Shown here in pieces: positions 12,047 to 23,811 of a DNA stretch of 64,000 nucleotides. This stretch comes from Boswellia sacra (taxonomy: Eukaryota > Streptophyta > Magnoliopsida > Sapindales > Burseraceae): the NCBI GenBank assembly GCA_013180625.2, contig SNVD02015085.1:35190-99189 (forward strand). The letters are read 5' to 3'. The notes below the pieces were generated by a model. It had not been told where the DNA came from. It ran no database searches and saw only the letters and a list, made by a program, of their open reading frames with translations. The position numbers were made by a program, and so were the translations under genes. Numbering within the stretch: the first letter of the stretch is position 1; every line of letters begins with the position of its first letter.

Positions 12047-13740
12047 TGATGTTTTGAATTGCTTCATTTTAAGAATGTTATGTTTGTAAGTTGTCTATTC
12101 TTCTGATGATCATTGATAAAGTCATGATACTCATTGGAAATAGATTTTTGGTAATACATGAGATTGTGTTATTTGCATGCTTGACTTCTTTTGTGCTAGA
12201 TGAGTTTCATTCTTGATTCTTCAATTATTTGAGTACAATAGCCATGAATATGGAACTTAATATCACTTAGAGAAACTTTATGTGAATAAAGCTTAGTGTT
12301 GAGATCTCATAGGACTCTAGAACCTGTTTGATCACTACTCGAGGCGAAGTCCTAGGCTTCATGACATGAGATAAGTGATTTAGGCCTTTTTTGGATATAT
12401 TGTGCCTTTCAAGCCCACCTATTCTTTGATATGCATATTAATTCTATTGCTTGTAAAGTTTAAAGGCATAGCCACTTAAAATCAAAAGCAAGGCAAATGT
12501 GGTGGATGAAGACTCAAAGTTAGAGCTGTAGCCATTCAAAATTGAAACAAGCATGGTGATGAAAATGATTTGATGCTCTCAATTAAAACCTGGAATTGTT
12601 GTATGACTATGGGTGAGTTAACTTTATAAGCTCCTTTACCATAACTTGACCTTAGCCTATCATTGCAAGCTTGATAAAGCTCTAATGATCCTTGACATTG
12701 TGATCAGCCTACATTAGTGGAGTGTGGTGTGAAAAGTAGGCTTATGGTAGTCCTTTTTAATTAGAGATTGATCATTAGTTCCTATTTGCATAAAGTTATC
12801 TGAGTTTCGAAGAGTGAAGCATGATTGGCTATACACACAAACACAAAGAATCTTGAATGAAATAATTCTGGCATTAGAGTCGAAATTGTGAACAATTTCA
12901 ATATCAATGCATTACCTTTGAGCTATCGAATTTGAGAAATTTTTGAAGAATTCAAATGTGAATCAAATTGATGCACAACTCACGTTAGCATTTCAACTTA
13001 TTGTTGGAGAATATTGGATGTGTTGAAAACATGTTAAGAAGAAAAAATTTGCTAGTAGTTACCATCAAGGCAACCTTGCCACCAACAATGAAGAAGTAAG
13101 ATATATGGAAGAAGTTAGCCATTTCGTCCAGCATGGACATCTACAAAGAAGGAGGAATAATGCCCTTAACGCTAGATAAAGAAATTCCTTAAGACAGTAT
13201 TAAACTCTTCATATAGGGGGCAAAGAATTGCCCATTCATCGTAAGAAGTGAAAAGAAGCAAAGGGGGCAAAAAATTGTCCATTCATCTTGAGAAAAAAAA
13301 AAGAATGAGGGGGGCAAAGAATTGCCCTAGCCATCTTGGAAACATGACAGATAGAATTGTCTCAATCATCTTGAAGGAAGCTTAAAAAATGGTACTTGAA
13401 TTAGGCACACTGACTATTTGCTAGAGGATTGTTTTGAGCATTTAAAGATTCATTACATCAGTCTGAAATACTAAAGGTCTCTCTTTGCTCATCATTAAGT
13501 CATCCTCAGTATCCTCTCATAAGAAGAAGAAGCTAGCCTAGAGTCGGTCCATACCTTCAATGATTGCCTAGCCCAAGAAGCATACATATTTAGCATTAAT
13601 ATACAGCATGCATACATGAATCATAAATCCTTTTCTTGTAGGAAGCATGATCCAAAATGAAGTGTAGTCCAAAAGTGACTGGGTTTTACTGAATCATGAT
13701 ACAATATGAAATAATAGGGATAATCGCAAAAGAAATGGGC
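12047..13740 (+). other. Non-coding region after gag
   Basis: No gene is supportable. Near 13215-13370 three to four copies of a roughly 57-bp unit contain GGGGCAAAGAATTGCCC, a short hairpin (GGCAA...TTGCC). The stretch occupies the place where pol would be expected and is probably 3' untranslated element sequence. Confidence 0.55.
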
Positions 13741-14760
13741 TTAACACCTACAGGAATAGTAGTAGCAACACGATGTGTAAGTCAGTTTCGATGAGACCCA
13801 ATCGAAGAAGCACGATGTGCAAGTCAGTCTCAATGAGACCCAATCATAGTAGCATGATCTGCAAGTTAGTCTCAATAAGACCCAGTTGCAATAGCGCGAT
13901 ATGCAAGTTAGTCTTGATAAGACCAGATTAAAGCAATATGATGTGCAAGTCAGTCTCGATGAGACCAAATAGAAGCAGCATGATGCGCCAGCAGTCTGGA
14001 TCAAGCAACTTAGTCTTGATGAGCCCAAATGGAAGAAGCACGATGTACAAGCGGTCTGGATTAGACAGTTCAGTCTCAATAAGACACAATAGAAGTAGCA
14101 CGATGTTCAAGCAGCTTGGATCAAGCTCTTCAATTTAGCACGAAGTTCAAACTGCCTAGATTAGGCTTCTTAGTCAGCACGATGCGTAAGCCACCTGGAT
14201 TAGGCTCCTCAGTTTAGCACAATGTGCAAATTGCCTGGATTAGACTCCCAAGTCAGCACGATATGCAAGCAACATGGATCAGGTAGCTTAGTCTTGATAA
14301 GACTTCTCTCAAGAAGCACAATATGAAAAGGTAGCTTCGTCTCGATGAGATTCTCTCAAGCAGCATGACGTGCAAAGTTAGCTCCATCTTGATGAGACTT
14401 CCCTCAAGAAGCACGATGTGCAAAGGTAGCTTCACCTCGTTGAGATTTCTCTCAAACAGCATAATGTGTAAAGTTAGCTCCATCTTGATGAGACACCTCT
14501 CAAGCAACACAACGTGCAAAGATAGCTTTATCTCGATGCAATTTCTCTAAAGCAAAAAGATGTGCAAAGTCAAATCCATCTCGATGAGACTTCTTTCAAG
14601 TAGCACGTTGTGCAAAGTCAGCTCCATCTCGATGAAACTTCTTTTAAGCAACACAATGTGCAAAGGCAACTCTATCTCGATGAGACTCAACGATCACCTA
14701 AAGCAATATGATGTGTTAAAAAGCTGGATCAAGCAATTTAAGTAGTGCCATGTACATGAT
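13741..14760 (+). repeat. Tandem array of ~51-bp units with core GCACGATGTGC
   Basis: About twenty imperfect units share AGCACGATGTGCAA, an interrupted palindrome (GCAC-GAT-GTGC). Three sub-blocks differ in the spacer: GTCTCGATGAGACC at 13760-14090, CTGGATTAGGCT at 14130-14290, and CATCTCGATGAGACTTCT at 14330-14700. Open frames on both strands here are by-products of a unit length divisible by three, not genes. Confidence 0.85.
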
Positions 14761-14859
14761 GCGTGGAACGAATAATATTATGATAAGGATCACCATAAAA
14801 ATGAGAACCACCATAGTTGAAGACAATCGAAGAGGACTACTGCTTTGAAAAAGAAAGTT

Positions 14860-15080
14860 CAAGTTTGATGTTCACCATGAAGAAAGCATTTCCCTTGAAG
14901 AAGACATCCACTTTGAAGAAAGAATGTCCCCTTGAAGAAGACATCTACCTTGAAGAAAGAATTCGAAGTCCACCTTGAAGAAGGGATCCTAAAAAGGAAA
15001 TTTGAAGTTCAGCTTAAAAAGGAAATCCGCCTTAAAGAAGGAAGTTCACCTTGAAGAAGGGATTTGAAGAAGAAGAATTT
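14860..15080 (+). repeat. Tandem array of ~27-bp CTTGAAGAAG units
   Basis: Repeated CCTTGAAGAAGACATCCAC-type units. The reverse-complement equivalent is present at 42110-42320 in another Tat element, so the array is a family trait. Confidence 0.75.
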
Positions 15081-15639
15081 AGAAAAGAATTTAAGCCACA
15101 TCAAAGGATAGATTTTTCACAACTAGACCTGCATTAAATAATTAATATAAAGACTAGAAAGAAGCTTCATTGGAAGACAACATCGAATACGGTAAAATCT
15201 AGAACTTATTTGAATTTACCATCATGAATTGTTTAACATTTTGTAGGAACTTGCAAGAACAATGAAGAGATCCCCAGTGAATATGAGAATCAATAACTTG
15301 ACATGAACTCCCCGGTGAAGGGTTCTATAAATACAAAATCTGAAAAAATCAAGAGTAGTGCTATAGAGAATGTTAGAGCACAATGAATCAAGAATTTGCC
15401 CCTGTGGACTAGAAGAAATCAAGAATAGAAACAAGAATACTTGGAAAAAGGGCATGAAACCTAATGAATGCCAAGACTGAAGAGATCAAATGAGAATAAA
15501 GAATACTCAGAAGAAGAGCATGAAACCCAACGAATACAGAGTTTGAAGAGATCCGAGAAGAATACTTACTCGAAGGTGTCAGGAATGAAAAGGTCTAAAG
15601 ACTGTGAAGCAGTGCATGATAGACGAGTTCTTGATGGGC

Positions 15640-16115
15640 ATGCATTAGAAGAAACACTGAAAAGTAGGCACACTTAAGAGTGTTCTATGCCCTTAGAATA
15701 AGCACAAACCCAAAGAAGAGGTGCACTGAAGAGTGTTGGAAACCCTAAGAATTATGTGCACTTAAGAGTGTTTTAAGCCTTTAGAATAGACACAAGACAT
15801 AAGAAGAGGCGCACTGAAGAGTGTTAAAAACCCTAGGAAGTAGGTGCACTTAAGAGTATTTAAAGCCCTTAGAATAGGTGCACTAAGGAGTGCTAACAAA
15901 CCCTACGAAGTAAGTGCAATGAAGAGTGTTAGAAACCCTAATAAGTAGGTACATTGAATAGTGTTTAATCTTAGCATTGTAATTATGCACTTCATGCATT
16001 AGAATGATGCATTTGTTTGCACTAAAAGAGTGCACGTTGTGCATCATAGGGATGCATCTGTCCACACTAGAATAATGCATTTTAGCCCTTGCATGGGTAC
16101 ATTAGTCCTTGAGTG
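15640..16115 (+). repeat. Tandem array of GTGCACT-AAGAGTGTT units
   Basis: Roughly 45-bp units of the form GTGCACTTAAGAGTGTTT plus AACCCTA, passing into shorter units with GAATGATGCATTTG at 15985-16085. The same array occurs inverted at 41220-41760. Confidence 0.8.
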
Positions 16116-16260
16116 GTCACACCTTTTTTTAAGAATGGAAGAGGAAAGAAGATGATGAGAAGTCTGACAGAATGAAGATGAAGGCAAAGATGTCAAGATG
16201 AGAGGAGGAAAGACGAAGCGAGACTACTTTATCGATTTTTGTGTCTCACAAACTTTTCCC

Positions 16261-16275
16261 AAGTAGGGGGCAAGC
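16261..16275 (+). other. Polypurine tract
   Basis: AAGTAGGGGGCAAGC lies directly before the 3' LTR. It corresponds to AAGTAAGGGGTAAAC before the LTR that ends at 41083. Confidence 0.75.
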
Positions 16276-18277
16276 TATAGAAAATTGATTTTTAAGGCTC
16301 AATGATGAAATGAAAATGATTGTCAAGTAAAAAAAATGACTGAAATGCCCTTGGAAGCCAAAGGGAGAAGGGTTAGAAGAAACTGACCAAGAGTCTTGAA
16401 AACTGACATATGACTTCAAAAAATCACAGAAATCAACCTAGAAGGAATCTATTATTGAATCATACACCTTTATGAAGCTATAGATGTCTAGTTTTCATAA
16501 AAATTTATGCATTATAGATTGAAGTTGAACTTGAAAGGTTATGTACGATTGAGCAGACGAAGGTCAAAAGGGACTACATTGAAAAGTTACAAAATAGAAA
16601 GGTCCGGTGGTTAACAATCGGCTAGCTATTAGAGTATCGACCGATAGTCTCCCAACAGCTGGCTGACTGTTGTCCTGGTACATTTGGAAAATTTCCATTC
16701 CAACCTTTCTTTCTTGTTTTTTTCATTCCTTTTTCAATTTCAACCCTTCACTATATAAACACACCCTCTCCTCACTTTCACTCACATATGAAATCCTCTA
16801 TTCTCTCTCTTGAAGACACACTTGAGAATTCAAGGAGTCTTTTCTAGTTTAAAGTTTTTGAACGTTTTATATTGCTCCAAAGCCGAAAAGGGTACGTCCT
16901 GAGAGTAGTTCTCTCTTCTCCCTCCTTATTTCTTCTTTATTTTTATTGCTTTAGAATTAGCATGTTTAGGCTTGTTTATGCTTACAATAAGCATGTTTAA
17001 GTTTTATTTTAATGGTTAAGAGCATGTTTAGGGGTTTTATGAATTGTTTAACCCTTTGTCTATTTTGCGAGATGGAAATGCATATCGAGGTAAGTCTATT
17101 TTTCTTTCTTTATTAGAATCATAATTAGGAATTTGTTTTCTTTGCGAATGCTTAGAATCATGCTTAGGGGCAGATGTCTAGAATCATGCTTAAGAGCACA
17201 TGAATAGAATCATGATAGAAATCAATTATGATTGCTTTGAAGTATGTTAGGAAATAGAATAAAATAGGTGTGAATTACCTAAATTGCCCTTTGAATGCTT
17301 GATTAGGCTAGAATAGCCATGTTTTACCATGACTGCTTGAAGTAAGCTAAAGTACGCCATAGTAATCATGTTTAGGCTAGAAATGCCATGATTCCTTATA
17401 AATTGATATGAATTATGCCAAAATAGCAATAGGTAGAATTACCATGATAGAATTATAAAATTTAGGTCGAAGTGCCATGATTCTAGATTATGGCTTTAGT
17501 TAGAATTCTAATTGATTGATATGAACATATGTATGAATATACCATGTTTAATTGTATGATGCCATGAAGTGATGGTGGACTCGCATTGATGGTGAGGGAC
17601 CATCACTTATAATAAATGAATGTATGAATATATGCTTGAAGAGGCTTGATAAGCATTGAATAGACTCATATATAGTGGTGAGAAATTTATTATCTATTGA
17701 ATCTTGAATTGATTGCTTACATTTAACATTCAAATATGCAATTTATTGTGATTGTATGAAATATTTTATTCAAAGCACTAGAAGTAGTTTATTTTTATTG
17801 TTGAAGAACAATTGATGTAAGCCTCTCCCTTATCCTCCATATTTGAAGGAAATGTAATTCAATTCTCCTGCCTCTTTCTTTGTATGAATATACAACTACT
17901 ATTGATTGAATGCCACCTTACATGTTTAATGAAGAATAAAATCGGAACGTGTTCATAAAATGAACCATCTAAGTGGGCTATATAATAACATAAGCTATTT
18001 TTATATGGTATACCCTAGTAGAGGCTGGATTTTGATTCGGGCGAGACGAATGGCTTGTACCTAGCATCCCGAACCCATCTTTGAAAGGATGAGGGTAGTG
18101 TAGGTCCTAAAGTGAGGGATCGAATTGCCCTCATTCATTCACAATTGAATAATTGGGTAGCGACTCCATTTCTCCAGACGTGCCCATAGCTTGTTTGTGT
18201 TCTCTTAAGTCTCGAAAGAGACTTTGACACAATGTCATGGTCACAAATGCTCTGACGGGATGAAAGCCTCGTTCACA
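16276..18277 (+). repeat. LTR-A copy 1 (3' LTR, 2.0 kb)
   Basis: Starts TATAGAAAATTG (expected TG start mutated) and ends GTTCACA. It is homologous to the LTRs at 39249, 45617, 49603 and 51252. A TATA box CTATATAAAC at 16751-16760 marks the promoter. About 60-150 bp upstream is a CGG-rich short-repeat cassette (16600-16690). The right flank is not a PBS, so this is a 3' LTR. Confidence 0.82.
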
Positions 18278-18489
18278 ATCATTCCTCGTGATTTTTGTTT
18301 CCTTATATCCATTATTATCAACGGTTTTCATCATTCGATTCGAATGGTGGATCTTCGCTAGATCTTTCATCATTAACCCTGTAATTGGCCTCGTGCCCGG
18401 TGTAACCTAGTAGATATCAACTTCATCATTTCTACCATCCTTTGCCTTATGGTGTCCATGTCTGCTCTCATATGATCTTGTTCTGCCAT
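18278..18489 (-). pseudogene. Tat-type gag N-terminus, truncated by insertion
   Basis: ATG at 18489 on the minus strand begins MAEQDHMRADMDTIRQRM, a typical start for Tat gag with a coiled-coil-like N-terminus. After about 26 residues the frame meets a stop, and a shifted frame continues to the junction at 18278. Confidence 0.55.
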
Positions 18490-18839
18490 GATTTCCTCTT
18501 CTTCTAACTCTACTGTGTCCTCTATCTCCACAGTTTCTACTTTGTGTAAATGGCCTTCTTGCCTGATCGAAGATATAATGACTGCAAACCCAAAGGGTTA
18601 CCACGATGCATGGATTCATGTATGCATGAAATGTGATGCATGCTCATACATAACACATAAGACACAATTAGAGTATTGTTATTCTTCCAACCTTATTTCA
18701 TCCCCACAGATGGTAAAGTCATCTTCCTAGGATTTTGGCTTAAACTCCCTTTCAACAGGGGATTATGAGTCTTTAAATTCTCTCTATTGGATGCCTTGGA
18801 GTCCAAGTTTCATGACAACTATGCACAATTCAACATTGT

Positions 18840-19125
18840 GCTACCAACGTGTAAGAAGCATGCAAGAAATGTAAAACAATCATGCCCATTGCGTGCAATC
18901 AACATGCAAGAAGTGTGCATGCAATGTGCAATAATTGTGCGTATTACGTGCAATCAATGGCAAGAAGCGTGCACGCAACACGCAACAATCATACCCATTG
19001 TGTGCTATCAATGTGCAAGAAGCATGCAAGCGATGTGTAACAATCGTGCTCCTTGTGTGCAATTAATGTGCAAGAACCGTGTGGGCGATGTGCAATAATC
19101 ATGTGCATTACGTGCAATCATGGTT
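18840..19125 (-). repeat. Tandem array of ~60-bp units in the element leader
   Basis: Four or five units containing TGCAATCAATGTGCAAGAAG and GCATGCAATGTGCAACAATC variants. They lie between the PBS and gag of the LTR-B element. The overlapping open frames on both strands are repeat by-products. Confidence 0.75.
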
Positions 19126-19510
19126 GTCACTAATTCTAAAGGTTCATCCTCTTATTTCTGCAATAAATTAGAGATTCTGGGTGATCCTAAGCATTTCCAC
19201 TATGTTTGTCTATATGAGCTTTGGTTTGTGTTTATTGGCCAAGAGTCCTTTCGAGCAAGAGGTACCCTCGAGTGGAATGTGGTCCTCTTTTTATGCCAAC
19301 TTAATGGTACGTGCTCAAGGTGGTGGTCATCAATGATATAAGTCTCCAAGGCTTGAATGGAACACGAGGGATCCTTATATCAAAGCCACCAGTCAAAATA
19401 AATTAAGGCAGTTCATGCAAGTGTGCAAGGGGAGTGATGCATGAGGACAACATATGAGGACCTAGGACAAAAAAATCTCAGTAATCCCAATCAAAATCAA
19501 TTTCTCTAAG

Positions 19511-19528
19511 TCCCCAGTGGAGTCGCCA
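19511..19528 (-). other. Primer binding site complementary to tRNA-Arg
   Basis: The minus strand reads TGGCGACTCCACTGGGGA one base inside the LTR end. It is complementary to the 3' end (AGTGGAGTCG plus CCA) of a plant tRNA-Arg, the primer known for Ogre/Tat elements. Confidence 0.85.
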
Positions 19529-19529
19529 T

Positions 19530-20176
19530 TGTGAGCCACCTTTCACACTTGGTTCCCTATGTGGGCTCCCTTTTGGTCGCCTGGAGGGTCGTATGGGTCA
19601 GGTCACAGAGACAAGACCCAAAGAAAAATTTAGAGTCGCCATCCGGGTAAATAACCACGAGAAAATTTTGGATGAAGGTAGCCGATCTCTAGCTTCTACA
19701 CCTAACTATCCATCAACCCTTTAAAGATAGGTTCGCAACATTAGGTACAGCTCACACCCGCTCGGATGTTAGTCCGGCCTCCACTATGGGTTCACTAAGT
19801 TCTAGATTCTAGGTCATTAATGTTATCCTCTCTGGATTTGAAATTTTGTTATGCACACAACCATTTTATCTACTTATTACATGTGAGGTATTGATATTTT
19901 ATATACATCCATAGAAAGGGGGAGGAGAATTGATTACATTTTCATCAAATATGGGGGAAGGGATTGAGGAATACAATAATTTCTCATAATAATTGTGGTA
20001 AAAAAAATTATTACAAAATATAGGGGTTTTAGGTCATTCCCTCATCATTGAATAAAGGTATTGGAAAGCATAATTTAAATAAGCAAAAAGTTAAGCATGG
20101 CATTGATCATTAACTAAGTTATATCATGCCTAGTTGTTGATTAAATATTACATAATTGATCGCTAATCCTCATATG
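19530..20176 (-). repeat. LTR-B copy 1, 3' portion
   Basis: Left part of a 5' LTR on the minus strand, ending GGTGGCTCACA next to the PBS. It is homologous to 42597-43260. The copia element interrupts it; the remainder is at 26770-27631. Confidence 0.8.
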
Positions 20177-21620
20177 TGCTTACCCCAATATGGCAACCCA
20201 GGCAAGAGAGGTGGTGAATTGGGTTTTTATTTGTAAAAATGATTTATAAAACTTTTCTTGAAAGTTCAAAATTAGTTAACTCTTTCTTTAAGAATAAAGG
20301 TGATGAAAATGAAATTAGAAGTTATCTAAGAAGCCATCAAGAGAATAATAATAATGAACAAACACAAGTGCAAGTGAATTTAAAGAGGATAGAGATAGAG
20401 AGAGTGCAAACTCAATTTACATGGTTCGGCAAACCTTGCCTACGTCCATGGGCTCATAGCTTCTCCACAGGCTAGGCTTTCCACTAAGTTGTAGAATTTT
20501 TTACAACTTGCTTGATGAACAACCTCATCAAGACTTCTTCCTTCAACTCTTGATAACACCACACCAAGAGTTCTCTCAATTTTTTAACTTTTGATAACAC
20601 CACATCAAGAGTTCTCTCAAGGATAACTATTATCCTTTACAAGAGTGATCTCACTCTCACCAAAATACTAGAACAATAAAATAAAAATACAACTCTCTTC
20701 AAAGAGTAGATAAAGAATATAAAAGCTCACTAAACTTGATATTTCTCTTATTTGTTGCTTGATAGATTCTTGTTGAATGCATGGGAGAAGGGCTCTTTTT
20801 ATAGGCAAATGAGATGAACTTATTCAAGTGAAGATACCAACTCCAAATTTTCTACCCACCATAAAAATTGTAACTTTGTCGGCCATTTATGTCAATGGTC
20901 CGTTTGAAATTTAAAAATATGAAAAAAAGGGGATCTTCATATTTAAATAAGCTTTCCAATGCCTTAAGAATCAAGCCATTTGGATATCTCTAGCTCAAGA
21001 TATGGACAAAAGACCATTTGGTGCTCATGTCAACAGATTTTTCTTCCTTGTGTCAATCCACTAATTTTCACGATGATTATGTTGGCCTTCCATTTACAAT
21101 TTGAATTTCTTCAAGAGATATGAAATGTGCTCCATTAAATCATCTTTCTAATGTCTTAAGAATCAAGTCATTTGGATATCTCTAGCTCAAGATATGGATA
21201 AAAGACCATTTGGTGCTCATGTCAGCATATTTGTTTGTCCTTTCATTTGTATGATGATTCAGACAACCTTTCACTTGAAATTTGAATTTCTTTAAAACAT
21301 ATAAAATGTTATTAATTGAGTAAGCTTTCTAAAGGCTTAAGAATCACATCATTTGAACATTTATAGAGAAATATATGACCAATTGATTGAATATTGCTCA
21401 TGTGTTGTATTCCTTGAATCAAACCTTGTTCTTAAACTTTGGTGCCTTTAGCATATAGTCTTCTCCTTAGCTTCATCACTTCATTTTAATAAGCCTCTTC
21501 TTGATTTTACAACTATTTCATTGATCTTATTCTTGCACATAAATAAACATATTAGTAATACCTTAATGAATCAATGTGTATTGTTATCATCAAAATTATC
21601 ATGTAACCTTAGGGCTAACA
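20177..21620 (-). repeat. 3' LTR of the copia element
   Basis: Starts TGTTAGCCCTAAGG and ends GGGGTAAGCA on the minus strand. A TATAAAAAGAGCCC promoter motif lies near 20790-20805. Two copies of a ~190-bp segment containing CATTTGGATATCTCTAGCTC (near 20980 and 21170) form an internal duplication. Confidence 0.85.
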
Positions 21621-21640
21621 ATCTCCCCCTTTTTGATGAT
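21621..21640 (-). other. Polypurine tract of the copia element
   Basis: The minus strand reads TCAAAAAGGGGGAGAT directly before TGTTAGCC, the classic copia polypurine tract. Confidence 0.85.
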
Positions 21641-21995
21641 GACAAACCATTGATTGCTTTAAAAAATAATATTTAAAATCAGGAATGAAAAAAATAAAAA
21701 ATAAAAAAGTAAAATCAAGAATGAGCAAAAAATAGCAATTGTTATAAAGAGACTGTTATAAAGAATCATAAATATAAGCAATCCATATAAGCAAACCAAC
21801 CATTTCTCCCTCTTTTTGTTATCATAAAAAAGATATAATCGAATGAACTACTCCCCCTAAATATATTCTCCCCCTTAAAATATGCTACCATTTAAAGATT
21901 TACGCATACTAATTATCATATAAAAGTAAAATTAAGACATATCTAACATGCCTAATTCTCTTCTAATAGCACTAAATCTATCTTGACTAAGGGGT

Positions 21996-23505
21996 TTAGT
22001 AAAAATATCGGCTAATTTTATTGGTAGGAACAAATTCTAAAGAAATATTACCTTTTCGCACATGATCTCTAATAAAATGATGTCTAATCTTTATATGTTT
22101 AGTCCTAGAGTGTTTTATGGGGATTTTTGGAATGTTGATGGCACTTGTATTGTCACATTTGATAGGAATGTGATCAAATACCACACCATAATCTTTTAAA
22201 ATTTGTTTCATCCAAAGAGCTTGTACACAACCACTTCCCATTGCAATATACTCAACTTCTGTAGTTGATAATGCAACAAAATTTTGTTTCCTACTAAACC
22301 ATGAGACTAATGCATGTCCTAGAAAATGGCAAGAGCCACTAGTGCTCTTTCTATCAAGAAGACTTCCGACAAAGTCCGCATCGGAATGACTAATTAGATC
22401 AAAATTATCACACTTAGGATACCAAAGACCTAGATTTATGGTTCCAAGAAGATATCTAAATATCCTCTTGACAGCCTTAAGGTGAGATTCCTTTGGACAA
22501 TACTGAAATCTAGCACACATACACAAACTAAACATAATATCGGGTCTACTAACAGTTAAATACAAAAGATAGCCATCACACCTCGATATTTTGTTACCTC
22601 AACATCTTTTCATTTCTAACCTTTGTCAAGTTTTGGTTAAGGTACCCATAGGTGTGTTATATATTCTTGAATTATTCATGCCAAACTTCTTGAGAAGATC
22701 TCTTGTGTATTTGGCTTGATTTATGAAGATCCCATCTATTGATTGCTTGATTTAAAGTCCAACGAAGAAATTTAATTCTCTCATTAAGCTCATTTCAAAT
22801 TCTTGCTGCATGCACTTGGAAAATTCCTTAAACATGGAAACATTAGTAGCATCAGATATAATATCATCAACATAGATTTGAGCAATTAATAAATCATCGT
22901 TGTTGGTTTTAACAGAAAGAGTAGTATCAACTTTTTTCATTTCAAAACCATTGTCAATGAGAAATTTGCTCAATGTATCACACCATGCTCTTGGTGCTTG
23001 TTTCAAGCCATAAAGTGCCTTTTTGAGTTTTAAAACATGGTTTGGAAAATCATGATTTTGAAAACCAAGTGGTTGCTCTCCATAGACTTGCTCCATAATG
23101 TAACCATTTAAAAATGCACTTGTGACATCCATTTGATATAATGTAAAATTTTTATAACATGCAAATTCTAATGGATTCTAATCTAGCAACTGGTTTAAAG
23201 GTTTCCTCGTAATCAATAACTTCTTCTTGATTGTATCCTTGAGTAACAAGTCTAGCTTTGTTTCTAATGATGGTGCCATTTTCATCTACTTTATTTTTAA
23301 AAATCCAATTAGTGCCCATAATAGAATGATTTTTGGGTCTAGGAACTAACTCCCAAACTTGATTTCTCTCAAATTGGTTCAATTCTTCTTGCACAGCCAA
23401 AATCCAACTTTCGTCACTTTCAGCTTCTTTAAAAGATTTTGGTTCAAATTGAGAGACAAATGCAAAATGATTACAAAAGTTCCAAAAAGACGATCTAGTT
23501 CTCAT
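21996..23505 (-). pseudogene. Copia reverse transcriptase and RNase H (broken)
   Basis: RT begins near 23505 with [17 protein letters not shown] and [13 protein letters not shown], continues through MDVTSAFLNGYI (catalytic Asp) and reaches YVDD at about 22870, so the active site is intact. After a frame break, RNase H runs from 22565: YLTVSRPDIMFS, SHSDADFVGSLLDRKSTSG (catalytic Asp), ALSTTEVEYIA, and HSRTKHIKIRHHFIRDHV at the end. There are breaks near 23145 and 22600-22750. Confidence 0.9.
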
Positions 23506-23811
23506 ACCTTGTGATGATTCTCCAATAATGAGATCTTTAGGGTGAGCTTTTGCGTACTTCCATTCCTTTGGTAATTCTTGAGAAGACTCATTTACTTCCT
23601 CAAGCTTTTCTTGTTGAAGTTGTAATTAATCTTGGCTTTTTTTTTTTTTTTTATCAAGCTTTGATTCTTTGATTTGCTTTTCCACCTCAACAACATCATC
23701 ATCTAAATTCTTTGATTAAATCACATTAGTTTAATCAAATTCAACATGCATAGATTCTTCAATAGCATGAGTCTTTTTGTTAAAAACTCTATATGCTTTA
23801 CTATGGTTGGA

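Larger units (their letters stand above)
10690..18277 (+). mobile_element. Tat-type Ty3/gypsy element lacking pol (right part)
   Basis: From 10690 the sequence aligns with the leader of the Tat element at 53649, then gives gag (10920-12046), a long non-coding stretch with three classes of tandem repeats, a polypurine tract and a 3' LTR (16276-18277). No protease, RT or integrase is present. It is therefore a gag-only, non-autonomous derivative. Its 5' LTR should lie left of the window, beyond the Athila insertion. Its right end abuts minus-strand gag of another Tat element. Confidence 0.78.

Noticed and set aside
13741..14745. Several repetitive 60-110-codon open frames on both strands
   Set aside because: They follow the ~51-bp repeat unit, which is divisible by three, and appear in several frames on both strands. 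No start context, family match or conservation supports coding.
13741..16115. CRISPR-like look of regularly spaced short repeats
   Set aside because: The spacers are themselves related copies, the setting is a plant retrotransposon, and no cas genes exist. These are ordinary tandem arrays.
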